A stretch of 64,000 nt of DNA from Bacteroidota bacterium (lineage in GTDB: Bacteria; Bacteroidota; Bacteroidia; UKL13-3), in assembly GCA_030680835.1 (NCBI GenBank), contig JAUXUD010000047.1, positions 1-64,000 on the forward strand, given 5' to 3'. The position numbers and the translations under genes are program-made. The notes beneath the pieces are model-generated. The model had not been told where the DNA came from. It made no database searches and was given only the letters and a program-made list of their open reading frames with translations. This document shows, piece by piece, positions 27,012 to 35,921 of the stretch. Each line of letters begins with the position of its first letter. Position 1 is the first letter of the stretch.

Positions 27012-27398
27012 ATGGTTAAGAGTACAAAGAAAAAAATTAGAATGGAGTTTGAAATCAAGGCATCTCCGGCCATGCTTTTTAATTACATCAGCTCTCCTTC
27101 CGGACTTTCACAATGGTTTTGTAATGATGTTGATATTTACAATAACTTTTATAAATTTAAATGGGATGGTGATGAAAATATTGCCGAAATGGTGAAGAAA
27201 ACAGTTAATAAAGGAATTAAATTTCGCTGGAAAGATACACACCCTGAAGAATATTTTGAGTTTGAAATACAGCAGGATGAGTTAACAGATGATGTTGCTT
27301 TGGTGGTTACTGATTTTGTTGAACCTGCTGATGAAAAAAATTCAATGTTGCTGTGGGAAAACCAGGTACATGAATTAAGAACCCTTCTGGGTGGCTGA
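27012..27398 (+). CDS. START-like domain protein
   Basis: This 128-residue soluble protein has the SRPBCC/START-like fold of the Bacteroidota-specific family. The early block FEIKASPAMLFNYISSPSGL and the LSQWFCNDVDI block, with a late acidic helix, are diagnostic. Such folds bind hydrophobic ligands, but no ligand is known for this family. The ATG at 27012 removes 18 residues of a longer frame that lack family similarity. Its stop codon overlaps the permease reading frame, so the two are probably one operon. Confidence 0.75.
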   Translation: MVKSTKKKIRMEFEIKASPAMLFNYISSPSGLSQWFCNDVDIYNNFYKFKWDGDENIAEMVKKTVNKGIKFRWKDTHPEEYFEFEIQQDELTDDVALVVTDFVEPADEKNSMLLWENQVHELRTLLGG

Positions 27399-28845
27399 TG
27401 TGAAGAAATTTTATCAACTTATTTTAAGAAGCTACTTAGCCGCCTTTATTCCAACATTTTTAATTGTAATGCTTATCCTGCTTATGCAGGTTATATGGCT
27501 TTATGTAGATGAATTGATTGGAAAAGGACTTGATTGGCTGGTTATAGCCGAACTCATGTTTTATTTCTCGGCAAGTCTGATTCCACAGGCTCTGCCCCTT
27601 TCCGTTTTACTTTCATCCATTATGACCTTCGGCAATCTGGGTGAAAGTTATGAGTTGGTGGCTGCCAAAGCTTCCGGAATTTCAATATGGAAAATGTTTA
27701 AGCCCATGGTTTGGTTAATGATGTTTATAGCCATATTTGGTTTTTTTGTTTCAAATATTCTCATTCCTCAGGCAAATTTAAAAAGAGGCTCGCTGCTTTA
27801 TGACGTCCGCCAGCAAAAGCCGGCATTGGCTATTAAAGCAGGTGTATTCAGCCAGGACATTCCCGGTATAACCATTCGGGTGGGCAAAAAAAATAAAACT
27901 ACCCAGGAACTTCAGGAAATTATTATTTACGACCTGCGCGAAAGTCAGCTTCACCCGGTAATAATTTATGCAAAACGGGGAAATATGTCGACGAGTGAAG
28001 ACGGACGTTATTTGTTTTTAACCCTATTTGAAGGTGCCCGTTATGAGGAGATGGAAAAACAAAAAGGTTACTACACTTCTCAGCCGCATACAACTACAGA
28101 GTTTGGTGAAGAACGCATTGCTTTTGATATGAATAGTTTTAAATTTAACCGAACCGATGAAAACCTGTTTAAGCATCATTGGGAAATGTTAAATATATTG
28201 GAATTGCAAAAAGCCAGCGATTCGTTAGATCTTGTATCCGAATACAAAAACAGGGAACTTGCCGGCTTTATTATGCCTTACTATTATTTTACAAGGGCCG
28301 GTGCCGACAGTTCCGGAAAATTAAAAACACTTAAAGCCATTCCCGTAACTTCAAAAATAAGTGATATCCCTAAGCACTTTAAAGAGTTAAATTCGAGTGA
28401 GATTTATGCCAGTGCGATTAACAATACGCGAAGTGTTAAAAATATCGTTGAATACAGTATCAATGAATATAGTGAACTCACAAAACTCAGGGCACGTCAC
28501 AAAATTGAATGGCACCGGAAATTTATATTATCCGTAGCTTGTATCATCATGTTTTTTATTGGAGCACCCCTGGGATCTATAATTCGTAAAGGAGGCTTCG
28601 GGTTGCCCATTGTGGTTTCCGTTATCATGTATGTATGTTATCATATCGTTTCCCTTTCGGGCGAAAAGTTTGCCAAAACCCAGGCATGGACTCCCATGGA
28701 AGGCATGTGGTTTGGAATTTTTACATTTATACCCCTGGGAATGCTTTTAACTTATCAGGCTGCAAACGACTCGAAATTAATTGATGCTTCACTTTATATT
28801 AATATAGGAAGAAAAATTAACAAACTGTTCAGTAAAAAAGTTTGA
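27391..28845 (+). CDS. LptF/LptG family permease
   Basis: This 484-residue inner-membrane protein is of the YjgP/YjgQ (LptF/LptG) family, the transmembrane half of the lipopolysaccharide export ABC transporter. Three N-terminal helices (about residues 12-125), a periplasmic beta-jellyroll-like region (about 130-370, longer than in E. coli) and three C-terminal helices (about 375-470) are visible. The first possible start is GTG at 27391, overlapping the START-like gene by 8 bases. A second in-frame GTG at 27400 (VKKFYQLILRSYL) fits the family N-terminus equally well. No lptB ATPase is adjacent. Confidence 0.85.
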   Translation: MADVKKFYQLILRSYLAAFIPTFLIVMLILLMQVIWLYVDELIGKGLDWLVIAELMFYFSASLIPQALPLSVLLSSIMTFGNLGESYELVAAKASGISIWKMFKPMVWLMMFIAIFGFFVSNILIPQANLKRGSLLYDVRQQKPALAIKAGVFSQDIPGITIRVGKKNKTTQELQEIIIYDLRESQLHPVIIYAKRGNMSTSEDGRYLFLTLFEGARYEEMEKQKGYYTSQPHTTTEFGEERIAFDMNSFKFNRTDENLFKHHWEMLNILELQKASDSLDLVSEYKNRELAGFIMPYYYFTRAGADSSGKLKTLKAIPVTSKISDIPKHFKELNSSEIYASAINNTRSVKNIVEYSINEYSELTKLRARHKIEWHRKFILSVACIIMFFIGAPLGSIIRKGGFGLPIVVSVIMYVCYHIVSLSGEKFAKTQAWTPMEGMWFGIFTFIPLGMLLTYQAANDSKLIDASLYINIGRKINKLFSKKV

Positions 28846-28858
28846 ACTCAAATAATTC

Positions 28859-30055
28859 ATGAAAATTCTTCAGATATTTTCACGTTTTCCCTGGCCATTA
28901 AAAGATGGAGGGGCTCTTGCTTTTTATTCTTCATTAAATGGGTTCAAACAAAAGGGATATGAAATTACTGCGGCGGTTTTAAATACAAGCAAACACCATA
29001 TCGACTTTAAACTGTTGCCACAGCATGTTAAAAACCTGGCAAGTTACCATCTTTTTGAAATTGATAATTCCATACGTTTTCAGGGTGCTTTTTTGAATCT
29101 GTTTCAAAAAGATTCATATATCATCAGCCGGTTTTATCATCCTGAATTTGAAAAATTATTAATTAGCCTGGTTCAGAAAAACAATTATGATGCGATACTA
29201 TTTGAAAGTCTGCAAACTACTGTATATATTGATAAAGTAAAAGAACATACCCATGCTCCCTGCATATATAGAGCGCATAATATTGAGTACAAAATATGGG
29301 AAACGCAGTCACGTATTGAAAAGAATCTGGTTAAGAAAATTTATTTGAAATTACAGTCGGAAAGACTGGCACAATTTGAACAGAATACTGTTCTTAAATT
29401 TGATGCCATCCTCCCAATAACCCCGGCTGATAAAGTTTCTTTCAAGGAAATGGGAGTTCAAAAACCCATGCTGGTAATGCCCGCCGGAATTGATACCGAA
29501 ATATTTGCCCTGCATGAACCCAATAATACAGGACCGGTATTTCATATAGGTTCTATGGATTGGATGCCCAATCAGGAAGCCGTTCACTGGTTTTTAAAAG
29601 AAGTATGGCCTGATTTATTTAAGCAATTTCCAGATATTGAGTTTTATATTGCAGGCAGAAATATGCCTGAAGAATTTTTAAATATTGAAAAAGCCGGAGT
29701 AAAAGTAATTGGTGAAGTTAACAACGCCTATGATTTTATGCAACTTCAGGGCCTTATGGTGGTACCTTTGTTTTCGGGCAGTGGCATGCGTGTAAAAGTT
29801 GTTGAAGGGATGGCTATGGGAAAATGCATTGTTTCAACGGGATTTGGTATGGAAGGTATATTTGCCGAACCCGGTAAACATTATTATTTGGCCAATAATG
29901 CCAATGATTTTATTATTGCACTTACCCATTTAATATCAAACCCGGCAAAAGCGCAGCAAACCGGTGAAGAAGCCCGGAGATTTGCCTTTGAACATTTCAA
30001 TAATACCCAAATTATGGACCAGGTTATTGCATTTATCAAACAAATAAAAAAATGA
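28859..30055 (+). CDS. Family 4 glycosyltransferase
   Basis: The 398-residue GT-B fold glycosyltransferase of the GT4 type has an N-terminal acceptor-binding half opening with FSRFPWPLKDGGAL. Its C-terminal nucleotide-sugar half has the GSMDWMPN and PLFSGSGMRVKVVEGMAMG blocks. The Glu of the latter block is the donor-binding E of the EX7E motif. It probably builds a cell-surface glycan or glycolipid in the cytosol; donor and acceptor cannot be read from the sequence. It overlaps the DUF6913 gene by 4 bases. Confidence 0.85.
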   Translation: MKILQIFSRFPWPLKDGGALAFYSSLNGFKQKGYEITAAVLNTSKHHIDFKLLPQHVKNLASYHLFEIDNSIRFQGAFLNLFQKDSYIISRFYHPEFEKLLISLVQKNNYDAILFESLQTTVYIDKVKEHTHAPCIYRAHNIEYKIWETQSRIEKNLVKKIYLKLQSERLAQFEQNTVLKFDAILPITPADKVSFKEMGVQKPMLVMPAGIDTEIFALHEPNNTGPVFHIGSMDWMPNQEAVHWFLKEVWPDLFKQFPDIEFYIAGRNMPEEFLNIEKAGVKVIGEVNNAYDFMQLQGLMVVPLFSGSGMRVKVVEGMAMGKCIVSTGFGMEGIFAEPGKHYYLANNANDFIIALTHLISNPAKAQQTGEEARRFAFEHFNNTQIMDQVIAFIKQIKK

Positions 30056-30597
30056 GATTTATTGAAAATATAAAAAACAGATTGGGCAGGTATCTGTTGG
30101 ATAAAAACACGAAACTTAAATCACACCGGATACAACCCTCATTTGAACAGCTGCACGAAATTGGAATTGTATATAATGCCAATGAAAAAAACAATGAAGA
30201 AAAAATTAATCTGATTGCAAATTATCTGAGAGAACAGGGTAAAAAAGTATTTATGTTGGGTTATGTAAATTCCAAAACCCTGCCGGTTTCAAAGAAATTT
30301 CACATTACTTCCGAATATTTCTGGCGCGAAAAACTTACCGGATTTAACTTGCCTGATAAAATAAAAATAGGGCGTTTCCTTGAAACCCCCTTCGATCTTT
30401 TAATGAATATTTATTTTGAGGCCGATTTGCCCTTACAGGCTATTGGGGCTTACACCAAAGCCAAATACCGCATAGGCGCCCGGATTCCCAATGCCCTCAG
30501 CTTTAACGATACCCTCATTGATACCGCACAAAATAAAGACCTGCAGCATCTGGCTTCGCAAATGGTTTATTGTCTGAAAGCCGTTAATGTTAAATGA
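30052..30597 (+). CDS. DUF6913 family protein
   Basis: The 181-residue protein has no signal peptide or membrane segment and matches the Bacteroidota-specific DUF6913 family. It opens with a basic N-terminal helix, has the block IGIVYNANEKNNEEKINLI, and ends with a region around ADLPLQAIGAYTKAKYRIGA. Function is unknown. Family members often sit near dapA, but here dapA is 13 kb away. Its start overlaps the glycosyltransferase stop by 4 bases. The heptamer repeat region begins two bases after its stop codon. Confidence 0.65.
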   Translation: MRFIENIKNRLGRYLLDKNTKLKSHRIQPSFEQLHEIGIVYNANEKNNEEKINLIANYLREQGKKVFMLGYVNSKTLPVSKKFHITSEYFWREKLTGFNLPDKIKIGRFLETPFDLLMNIYFEADLPLQAIGAYTKAKYRIGARIPNALSFNDTLIDTAQNKDLQHLASQMVYCLKAVNVK

Positions 30598-30599
30598 TA

Positions 30600-30648
30600 G
30601 GTATGAGGAATGAGGTATGAGGTATGAGGTATGAGGTATGAGGTATGA
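30600..30648. repeat. Seven-unit heptamer array (left arm)
   Basis: Seven copies of GGTATGA (second copy GGAATGA) start directly after the DUF6913 stop codon. A complementary set of units lies at 30770-30800, so the two arms can pair around a 120-base interior that holds a different heptamer array. The location between convergent genes fits a terminator. Confidence 0.85.
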
Positions 30649-30691
30649 ATACAAATTAGAAAATAGAATTTTCGTATATTGTAAATCACCA

Positions 30692-30754
30692 TACATTGTA
30701 CATTGTACATTGTACATTGTACATTGTACATTGTACATCGTACATCGTAAATCG
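30692..30754. repeat. Nine-unit TACATTG heptamer array
   Basis: Six perfect copies of TACATTG are followed by two of TACATCG and one of TAAATCG, in exact 7-base register over 63 bases. The unit is unrelated to TATGAGG but has the same length, and it sits between the two arms of the TATGAGG-type inverted pair. Reading frames across it give a repeated seven-residue peptide and are not genes. Confidence 0.9.
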
Positions 30755-30769
30755 TCATAAGTAAATAAT

Positions 30770-30800
30770 ACTCATACCTAATACCTTATACCTCATACCT
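30770..30800. repeat. Heptamer array (right arm, inverted)
   Basis: About four units of CTCATAC / CTAATAC / CTTATAC / CTCATAC complement the array at 30600-30648. This arm lies 14 bases beyond the stop codon of the hydroxybutyryl-CoA dehydrogenase gene, whose transcript would run into it. Confidence 0.8.
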
Positions 30801-30813
30801 TGTTTTCGTACTT

Positions 30814-31698
30814 CTAAAACCTCGGACTTACCACCAATTCTTTATTACCGGGCGTGTACACATAAAACCCTTCACCCGATTTTACGCCTAGTATTCCGGC
30901 TGTAACCATATTCACCAATAATGGGCATGGCGCATATTTATCCTGACCCAAACCCTCGTATAATACATTCATGATGGCCATACATACATCGAGTCCGATG
31001 AAGTCGGCAAGCTGTAAGGGACCCATTGGATGAGCCGTTCCCAGCTTCATTACCGTGTCAACAGATTCTACCGATCCCACACCCTGTTGTATGCATAATA
31101 TGGCTTCGTTAATCATGGGCATTAATATACGGTTGGCAATAAAACCTGCATAATCCTTAGCCTCCGCTGGTACTTTGCCAATTGCTTTTGATAAATTCAC
31201 GATGGTCAGACTTACTTCCGGAGCTGTTTTAAAACCATTGATAATTTCAACGAGTTTCATTACCGGCACCGGATTCATAAAGTGCATTCCGATAACCTTT
31301 TCAGGTCGTTTGGTTACACTGGCAATTTTTGTAATTGAAATGGAGGAAGTGTTTGATGCCAGAATGCAATGTGCAGGCGTATATTCATCCAGTTGCTTAA
31401 AAATATCCAGTTTAATATTGATGTTTTCGCTGGCTGCTTCTATTACCAAATCAGCATTCGAACTGGCTTCTTTTAAATTTGTAAAGGTGGTAATATTGGC
31501 CAGCGTCCTAACTTTATCCTCCTCTTTAAGTGACCCTTTGGCTACTTGCCTGTCGAGGTTTTTACCAATTGTCTCAATTGCTTTTTTTAACTGTGTCTCA
31601 TTAACATCAATTAAATTTACTGTGTAATTGTTTTGTGCGAATACGTGGGCAATACCATTACCCATTGTTCCGGATCCTATAACCGTTATGTTCTTCAT
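30814..31698 (-). CDS. 3-hydroxybutyryl-CoA dehydrogenase
   Basis: The 294-residue enzyme of the 3-hydroxyacyl-CoA dehydrogenase family interconverts acetoacetyl-CoA and (S)-3-hydroxybutyryl-CoA with NAD(P). The dinucleotide-binding GSGTMGNGIAH motif starts the protein. The catalytic His lies in GMHFMNPVPVM, with the partner Glu in the VEII that follows, and the C-terminal domain has HPMGPLQLADFIGLD. A longer frame to 31773 lacks support; the ATG at 31698 starts directly at the Rossmann fold. Function in beta-oxidation or butyrate metabolism is likely. It is not the R-specific PhaB of polyhydroxybutyrate synthesis. Confidence 0.9.
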   Translation of the reverse strand: MKNITVIGSGTMGNGIAHVFAQNNYTVNLIDVNETQLKKAIETIGKNLDRQVAKGSLKEEDKVRTLANITTFTNLKEASSNADLVIEAASENINIKLDIFKQLDEYTPAHCILASNTSSISITKIASVTKRPEKVIGMHFMNPVPVMKLVEIINGFKTAPEVSLTIVNLSKAIGKVPAEAKDYAGFIANRILMPMINEAILCIQQGVGSVESVDTVMKLGTAHPMGPLQLADFIGLDVCMAIMNVLYEGLGQDKYAPCPLLVNMVTAGILGVKSGEGFYVYTPGNKELVVSPRF

Positions 31699-31799
31699 TT
31701 TGTTAAAATTTGCAGGGCAAATGTATAAAACCCATTGACATAAAAAAGTTGATTTCAATATCAATTTGTTCACAATTAAACTTTATGTTTGATTCCGGT

Positions 31800-33188
31800 A
31801 TGAGAAAACAAAATATCTTGTTGTTTTTTAGTGTGTTAGCACTAATTACGATTGGGCAGGCCCAAAACTGCGCCACACAGATGGGTGTTGAACAAATGAA
31901 AGAATTGAGGTTATTTCAGCAACAACTCGTGTCTGGTACTGTAAATCTGGGTAAAAAAGCCACTGTGTATATTCCTGTAAAGATACATATAGTGGGCAAT
32001 AGCAGCGGCATTGGATATTATAGTGTTTCAAGAATGCTCGAAGCATTATGTGATATAAATCATGATTTTATTCCCACCGGATTTCACTTTTACCTGGCCG
32101 ACAGCATCGATTATATAAATGATGATGCACTTTATCAGGGTTCAAGCGATGCCATCTGGAACTATGCCGAAGATTACAAAATGAATGGGGTGGTAAATAT
32201 TTTTTTTCATGGGGTAGGTTCACAATGGTGTGGTGTGTATTTCCCGGGAGTGGATGTGGTGTTTATAAAAAATTCTTGTCAGAACAGCAATTCCACAACC
32301 CTTACCCACGAATTGGGGCATTTTTTTAGCTTGCCGCATACTTTTTATGGATGGGAAAATAATAATACACCTATTAATAAAGAAAATATAAACGGCAGCA
32401 ACTGCAGAACCACCGGCGATGGGTTTTGTGATACCAAAGCCGATTATGTTTCTCAAAGATGGACCTGCCCTTTGGCGTGGACATTAACAGATCCCAACAA
32501 TGTTACTTTTAAACCCGACAGTTCTATTTATATGTCGTACTCTTATGATGAATGTCAAAGCCGGTTTAGTGAAGAACAAATGGCGGCCATGCGATATAAT
32601 GTGCAACAAAGAGGGATATCCACAACAACAGCAAATATTGCTGCTTTACCTGCACCTGTATTAAAATCTCCGCTAAATGGAGATACCAACCAAAATGCAT
32701 CGGGAGTGAGGCTCAAATGGCATTCGGTGCCCGGTGCTTTTGCTTATTATTTGCAGGTTGCCCGTTTTGGTGCATGGGAATTTTTGAATGCCGACCGATT
32801 GGTTTTTGATACTACAGCAGTAGTGAAACTTTTTGGAAAATGGCCCTATGCCTGGCGGGTAAAAGCAATTACAGCCGCCAATACCTGTACCTCCTTTGGA
32901 GTATCTGATACCTTTGTTACTTATGAAGTTCCCGCAGGTTTTGCCGAATTAAAAATGGATGATGAACTGACAGTTTATCCAAATCCTGTTTATGCCTCAC
33001 AAACTTTCAGTATTCGTATTCCGCATAATGCCGAATTGATTGTTAACAATGCACTCGGACAATTGGTATTTAAACAAAACCTTTATGAATCCACTCAACA
33101 ATCGTTTTCAATTGCAACAAGAGGTATGTATATATTGAACTTGAATATTGAGGGAAAAGCTATTCGAAAGAAACTATTGGTTCAGTAA
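31800..33188 (+). CDS. Secreted M43-like zinc metalloprotease with T9SS sorting domain
   Basis: The 462-residue secreted protein opens with a signal peptide (ends near GQAQ). The zinc site is HELGHFFSLPH (His170, Glu171, His174, His180 from the chosen start), followed by a Met-turn in YMSYS, which is the pattern of pappalysin/cytophagalysin (M43) metzincins. A beta-sandwich region follows (about 290-385). The last 75 residues form a T9SS type A sorting domain, with VYPNPV and a basic C-terminal KKLL. It should be exported by the T9SS encoded here. The ATG at 31800 is chosen because it begins the signal peptide. Confidence 0.85.
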   Translation: MRKQNILLFFSVLALITIGQAQNCATQMGVEQMKELRLFQQQLVSGTVNLGKKATVYIPVKIHIVGNSSGIGYYSVSRMLEALCDINHDFIPTGFHFYLADSIDYINDDALYQGSSDAIWNYAEDYKMNGVVNIFFHGVGSQWCGVYFPGVDVVFIKNSCQNSNSTTLTHELGHFFSLPHTFYGWENNNTPINKENINGSNCRTTGDGFCDTKADYVSQRWTCPLAWTLTDPNNVTFKPDSSIYMSYSYDECQSRFSEEQMAAMRYNVQQRGISTTTANIAALPAPVLKSPLNGDTNQNASGVRLKWHSVPGAFAYYLQVARFGAWEFLNADRLVFDTTAVVKLFGKWPYAWRVKAITAANTCTSFGVSDTFVTYEVPAGFAELKMDDELTVYPNPVYASQTFSIRIPHNAELIVNNALGQLVFKQNLYESTQQSFSIATRGMYILNLNIEGKAIRKKLLVQ

Positions 33189-33218
33189 GTCTTGAAGCAA
33201 TTTTTATTAGTTCGTTAA

Positions 33219-33812
33219 TTAAGTTTTGCGAATTTTAAATTTTTCAAAATCTTCAGGTGTATCAAAACTTTTTATATGTGTTGGATTTTCAGCCTCAACT
33301 TTTATGGCGCCTGTCTGGTTTAAAAACAATCTAAGGGATTGTTGCCCTGCTTGATAAAAGTGCACAAGTTTTTGCAAATCATCGGGATGATAAATAGCCA
33401 ATAAGGGTTCTTCCATTTTATGCGAACCACTTACATAACAACAGCTTTTATTTGCTGATTTATAGGTTTGAATTAATAATTGAATATCCTCTTGCTGCAA
33501 AGCGGGGTAATCGCAACCTAATAACAAAACAGCATTTCCTGCACATATTTTTATTGCCGATAATAATGCAGCCATCGGGCCTGTATTTTCATACGCAGTT
33601 TCATCAAAGCAGAGTGGTATATTTGGGCTGAACCAGGCAGATTGCGAAGTTTTACATGAAACAAACACTTGATTGCATAAAGGCGCTAACAAATGATAAG
33701 CTGCCAGATATTGAGGCAACTCATTATATACCAGCAAAGCTTTGGCCATTCCCATTCTTTTGCTTTCGCCTCCACATAGAATAATTCCTGTTAAGTTTTG
33801 CTCCACCTGCAT
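33219..33812 (-). CDS. mobA: MobA-like nucleotidyltransferase
   Basis: The 197-residue nucleotidyltransferase has the N-terminal GIILCGGESKRMGMAKAL signature of MobA, which attaches GMP to molybdopterin to form the guanine dinucleotide cofactor. The GCDYPAL block holds the metal-binding aspartate. No other molybdenum cofactor gene is in the window, so a different substrate within the NTP-transferase family cannot be excluded. It converges with the metalloprotease gene, with 30 bases between their stop codons. Confidence 0.75.
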   Translation of the reverse strand: MQVEQNLTGIILCGGESKRMGMAKALLVYNELPQYLAAYHLLAPLCNQVFVSCKTSQSAWFSPNIPLCFDETAYENTGPMAALLSAIKICAGNAVLLLGCDYPALQQEDIQLLIQTYKSANKSCCYVSGSHKMEEPLLAIYHPDDLQKLVHFYQAGQQSLRLFLNQTGAIKVEAENPTHIKSFDTPEDFEKFKIRKT

Positions 33813-34031
33813 AAAAACTGGCTGAAAAAAGCTGAATTTATCAAATTTGAATGATTTCGAATAAATAATTGCAAAAAAAATGCTGGCAGGTGTTTTGCAG
33901 TAGTACTAAAATGTGTAATTTAGCACTTTGATTTTGTAATCATTCAGAATAACTGTAACAAGTCCGGCTTGTTTGCTATAATGAATTGAAGCAAAGCTTT
34001 TTGCACTTTCTATTGTAATAAATAATATAAA
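33813..34031. other. Intergenic region between mobA and thioredoxin-like gene
   Basis: These 219 bases separate divergent genes and must hold both promoters. No element matching the TTTG-N19-TAnnTTTG consensus well is seen. No gene or repeat is visible. Confidence 0.4.
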
Positions 34032-34538
34032 ATGAAAAAACTATTTTTAGGTGTATGGGTAAGTTTTTTTGCCTTGAACACTTTTGCACAAAAGGATGTG
34101 CAAACCATGCCATCCATGATGCTGAAGGATATGAATGGCAAAACCATAAACATGAGTGATTATTCGAAATCAGGTAAAATTACCATCATTAGTTTTTGGG
34201 CAACCTGGTGCTCTCCCTGTAAAAAAGAGCTTAATAATATCAACGAACTCTACGACGATTGGAAAAATAAATACGATTTGGTTTTGGTTGCGGTTTGTAC
34301 CGATAATGCACGTAATGTACAAAAAGTAAAACCTTATGTCGACGGTCAGGGCTGGGAATATGATATTATTATGGATGTAAACCAGGATTTTCAGCGGGCA
34401 CTTAATATTGTTCAGATACCCCATACTTTTTTGTTGGATCAAAACGGAAAAGTTGTATACCAGCACAGCGGTTATGTTGAAGGGGATGAATACGCACTTG
34501 AAGAAAAAATAAAAGCTCTATTGGCAAAAGACAAATAG
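34032..34538 (+). CDS. TlpA-like thioredoxin-fold protein
   Basis: The 168-residue exported thiol-disulfide oxidoreductase has a signal peptide ending near TFAQ. A single thioredoxin-like domain carries WCSPC as redox motif and the cis-proline in IVQIPHTFLL. It probably reduces periplasmic disulfides, for example in cytochrome maturation or envelope redox repair; the partner is unknown. It is shorter than the TlpA-like protein at 23868 because it lacks DUF4369. It stands alone, convergent with argH. Confidence 0.85.
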   Translation: MKKLFLGVWVSFFALNTFAQKDVQTMPSMMLKDMNGKTINMSDYSKSGKITIISFWATWCSPCKKELNNINELYDDWKNKYDLVLVAVCTDNARNVQKVKPYVDGQGWEYDIIMDVNQDFQRALNIVQIPHTFLLDQNGKVVYQHSGYVEGDEYALEEKIKALLAKDK

Positions 34539-34604
34539 TTAAGCGAAAAATCAAATACCTTACAATCTTTATATAAATTGGTAAAATAGAGTAATTCTTT
34601 TTTG

Positions 34605-35921
34605 TTAGTTTTCATTTCGGGCATATAAATATTCAAATTTTTTCATCTGTTCCCTTATTTCTATATGGCATAAATTTCCCATACTTCCTTCATGGGTGTG
34701 GTTTAATTTCCCGGGTGGAGTAAATGTGTTTTCTTCTATTTGTTTTGCAATCTCACGATATGCCTCTCTAAAAGGGGTACCCGCTGATGTCAATTCATTT
34801 ACCCGCTCAACACTATAAATGTGTGCATATTTTTCATCTGATAAAATATCATTTTTTATGATGATGTGTTCAAGCATAAACTGAAATATTTTCAAGCTGG
34901 AATGCATTTGATCTATTGCAGGAAACAAACATTCTTTGGTTAATTGCAAATCGCGGTGATAACCCGATGGAAGGTTGTTAATCAGCAATGTGATTTCATT
35001 GGGCAGTGCCTGAATGCGGTTACACTTAGCCCGGATCAGTTCGAAAACATCCGGATTTTTTTTATGAGGCATAATGCTTGAACCCGTTGTTAATGCGTTG
35101 GGAAAACAAATGAATCCGAAATTTTGATTCATGTATAAACAAATGTCATAAGCGAATTTTGATAAAGTAGCAGCAATGGATGATAAAGCAATTGCAACCG
35201 CCTTTTCAGATTTACCCCGGGTCATTTGTGCATACACCACATTGTAATTCATGCTGTCAAAGCCCAGCAACTCTGTGGTTAGCGTACGGTTTAGCGGAAA
35301 GGAAGAACCAAATCCGGCACCCGAGCCCAATGGATTTTTGTTGCAAATCAGGTAAGCCGCATTTACAAATTCCAAATCATCAACCAGACTTTCGGCATAG
35401 GCTCCAAACCACAATCCAAAAGAAGAAGGCATGGCAATTTGCATATGGGTATAACCGGGCATTAGCGCATGTTGATGCGTTTTGCTTAAACTCATGAGCT
35501 GCTCAAACAGTTGATAAACAGATTTTGATATTTGAATAAGTTCTTCCCGCAAATAAAGTTTAATTGCTAATAAAACCTGATCATTGCGCGAACGTCCACT
35601 ATGAATTTTTTTGCCTGTTACTCCAATTTTTTGCGTTAGTATATACTCAATTTGCGAATGAATATCTTCCATCTCTGCATCTATTGTAAAGATACCTGAT
35701 TCTATTTCTACCAGTATGGCTTTGAGTTCAAAATGAATTTGCTCAAGCTCTTGTTTTGTAAGTAATCCAATACTTTCAAGCATTTGTGTATGTGCCAGCG
35801 AACCCTTGATATCGTGTTTGGCGATTAATAAATCAAATTCACGGTCATTGCCAACCGTAAACTTTTCAATCCATTGTGCAGATACTTGTTCTATGTCCTT
35901 ATTTTTTTGCCAGAGTTTCAT
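34605..35921 (-). CDS. argH: Argininosuccinate lyase
   Basis: ArgH (438 residues) splits argininosuccinate into arginine and fumarate, the last step of the pathway. The fumarase/aspartase superfamily signature GSSIMPHKKNP is present, with the catalytic serine loop, and the early SRNDQ block (HSGRSRNDQV) is conserved. It is the last gene of the leftward arginine operon and overlaps argE by 4 bases. Length is slightly below that of E. coli ArgH (457). Confidence 0.93.
   Translation of the reverse strand: MKLWQKNKDIEQVSAQWIEKFTVGNDREFDLLIAKHDIKGSLAHTQMLESIGLLTKQELEQIHFELKAILVEIESGIFTIDAEMEDIHSQIEYILTQKIGVTGKKIHSGRSRNDQVLLAIKLYLREELIQISKSVYQLFEQLMSLSKTHQHALMPGYTHMQIAMPSSFGLWFGAYAESLVDDLEFVNAAYLICNKNPLGSGAGFGSSFPLNRTLTTELLGFDSMNYNVVYAQMTRGKSEKAVAIALSSIAATLSKFAYDICLYMNQNFGFICFPNALTTGSSIMPHKKNPDVFELIRAKCNRIQALPNEITLLINNLPSGYHRDLQLTKECLFPAIDQMHSSLKIFQFMLEHIIIKNDILSDEKYAHIYSVERVNELTSAGTPFREAYREIAKQIEENTFTPPGKLNHTHEGSMGNLCHIEIREQMKKFEYLYARNEN

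Noticed and set aside
30433-30758. Open frames with repeated MYNVQC-type peptide
   Set aside because: They are translations of the TACATTG heptamer array, which is in a 7-base register and so yields a 7-residue peptide repeat.
31175-31627. 150-codon frame antisense to the 3-hydroxybutyryl-CoA dehydrogenase
   Set aside because: The dehydrogenase motifs on the - strand explain the sequence; this frame shows no domain.
30814-31698. PhaB (acetoacetyl-CoA reductase) for the storage polymer pathway
   Set aside because: The protein is a 3-hydroxyacyl-CoA dehydrogenase of the S-specific fold, not a short-chain dehydrogenase, and is 23 kb away from phaC.
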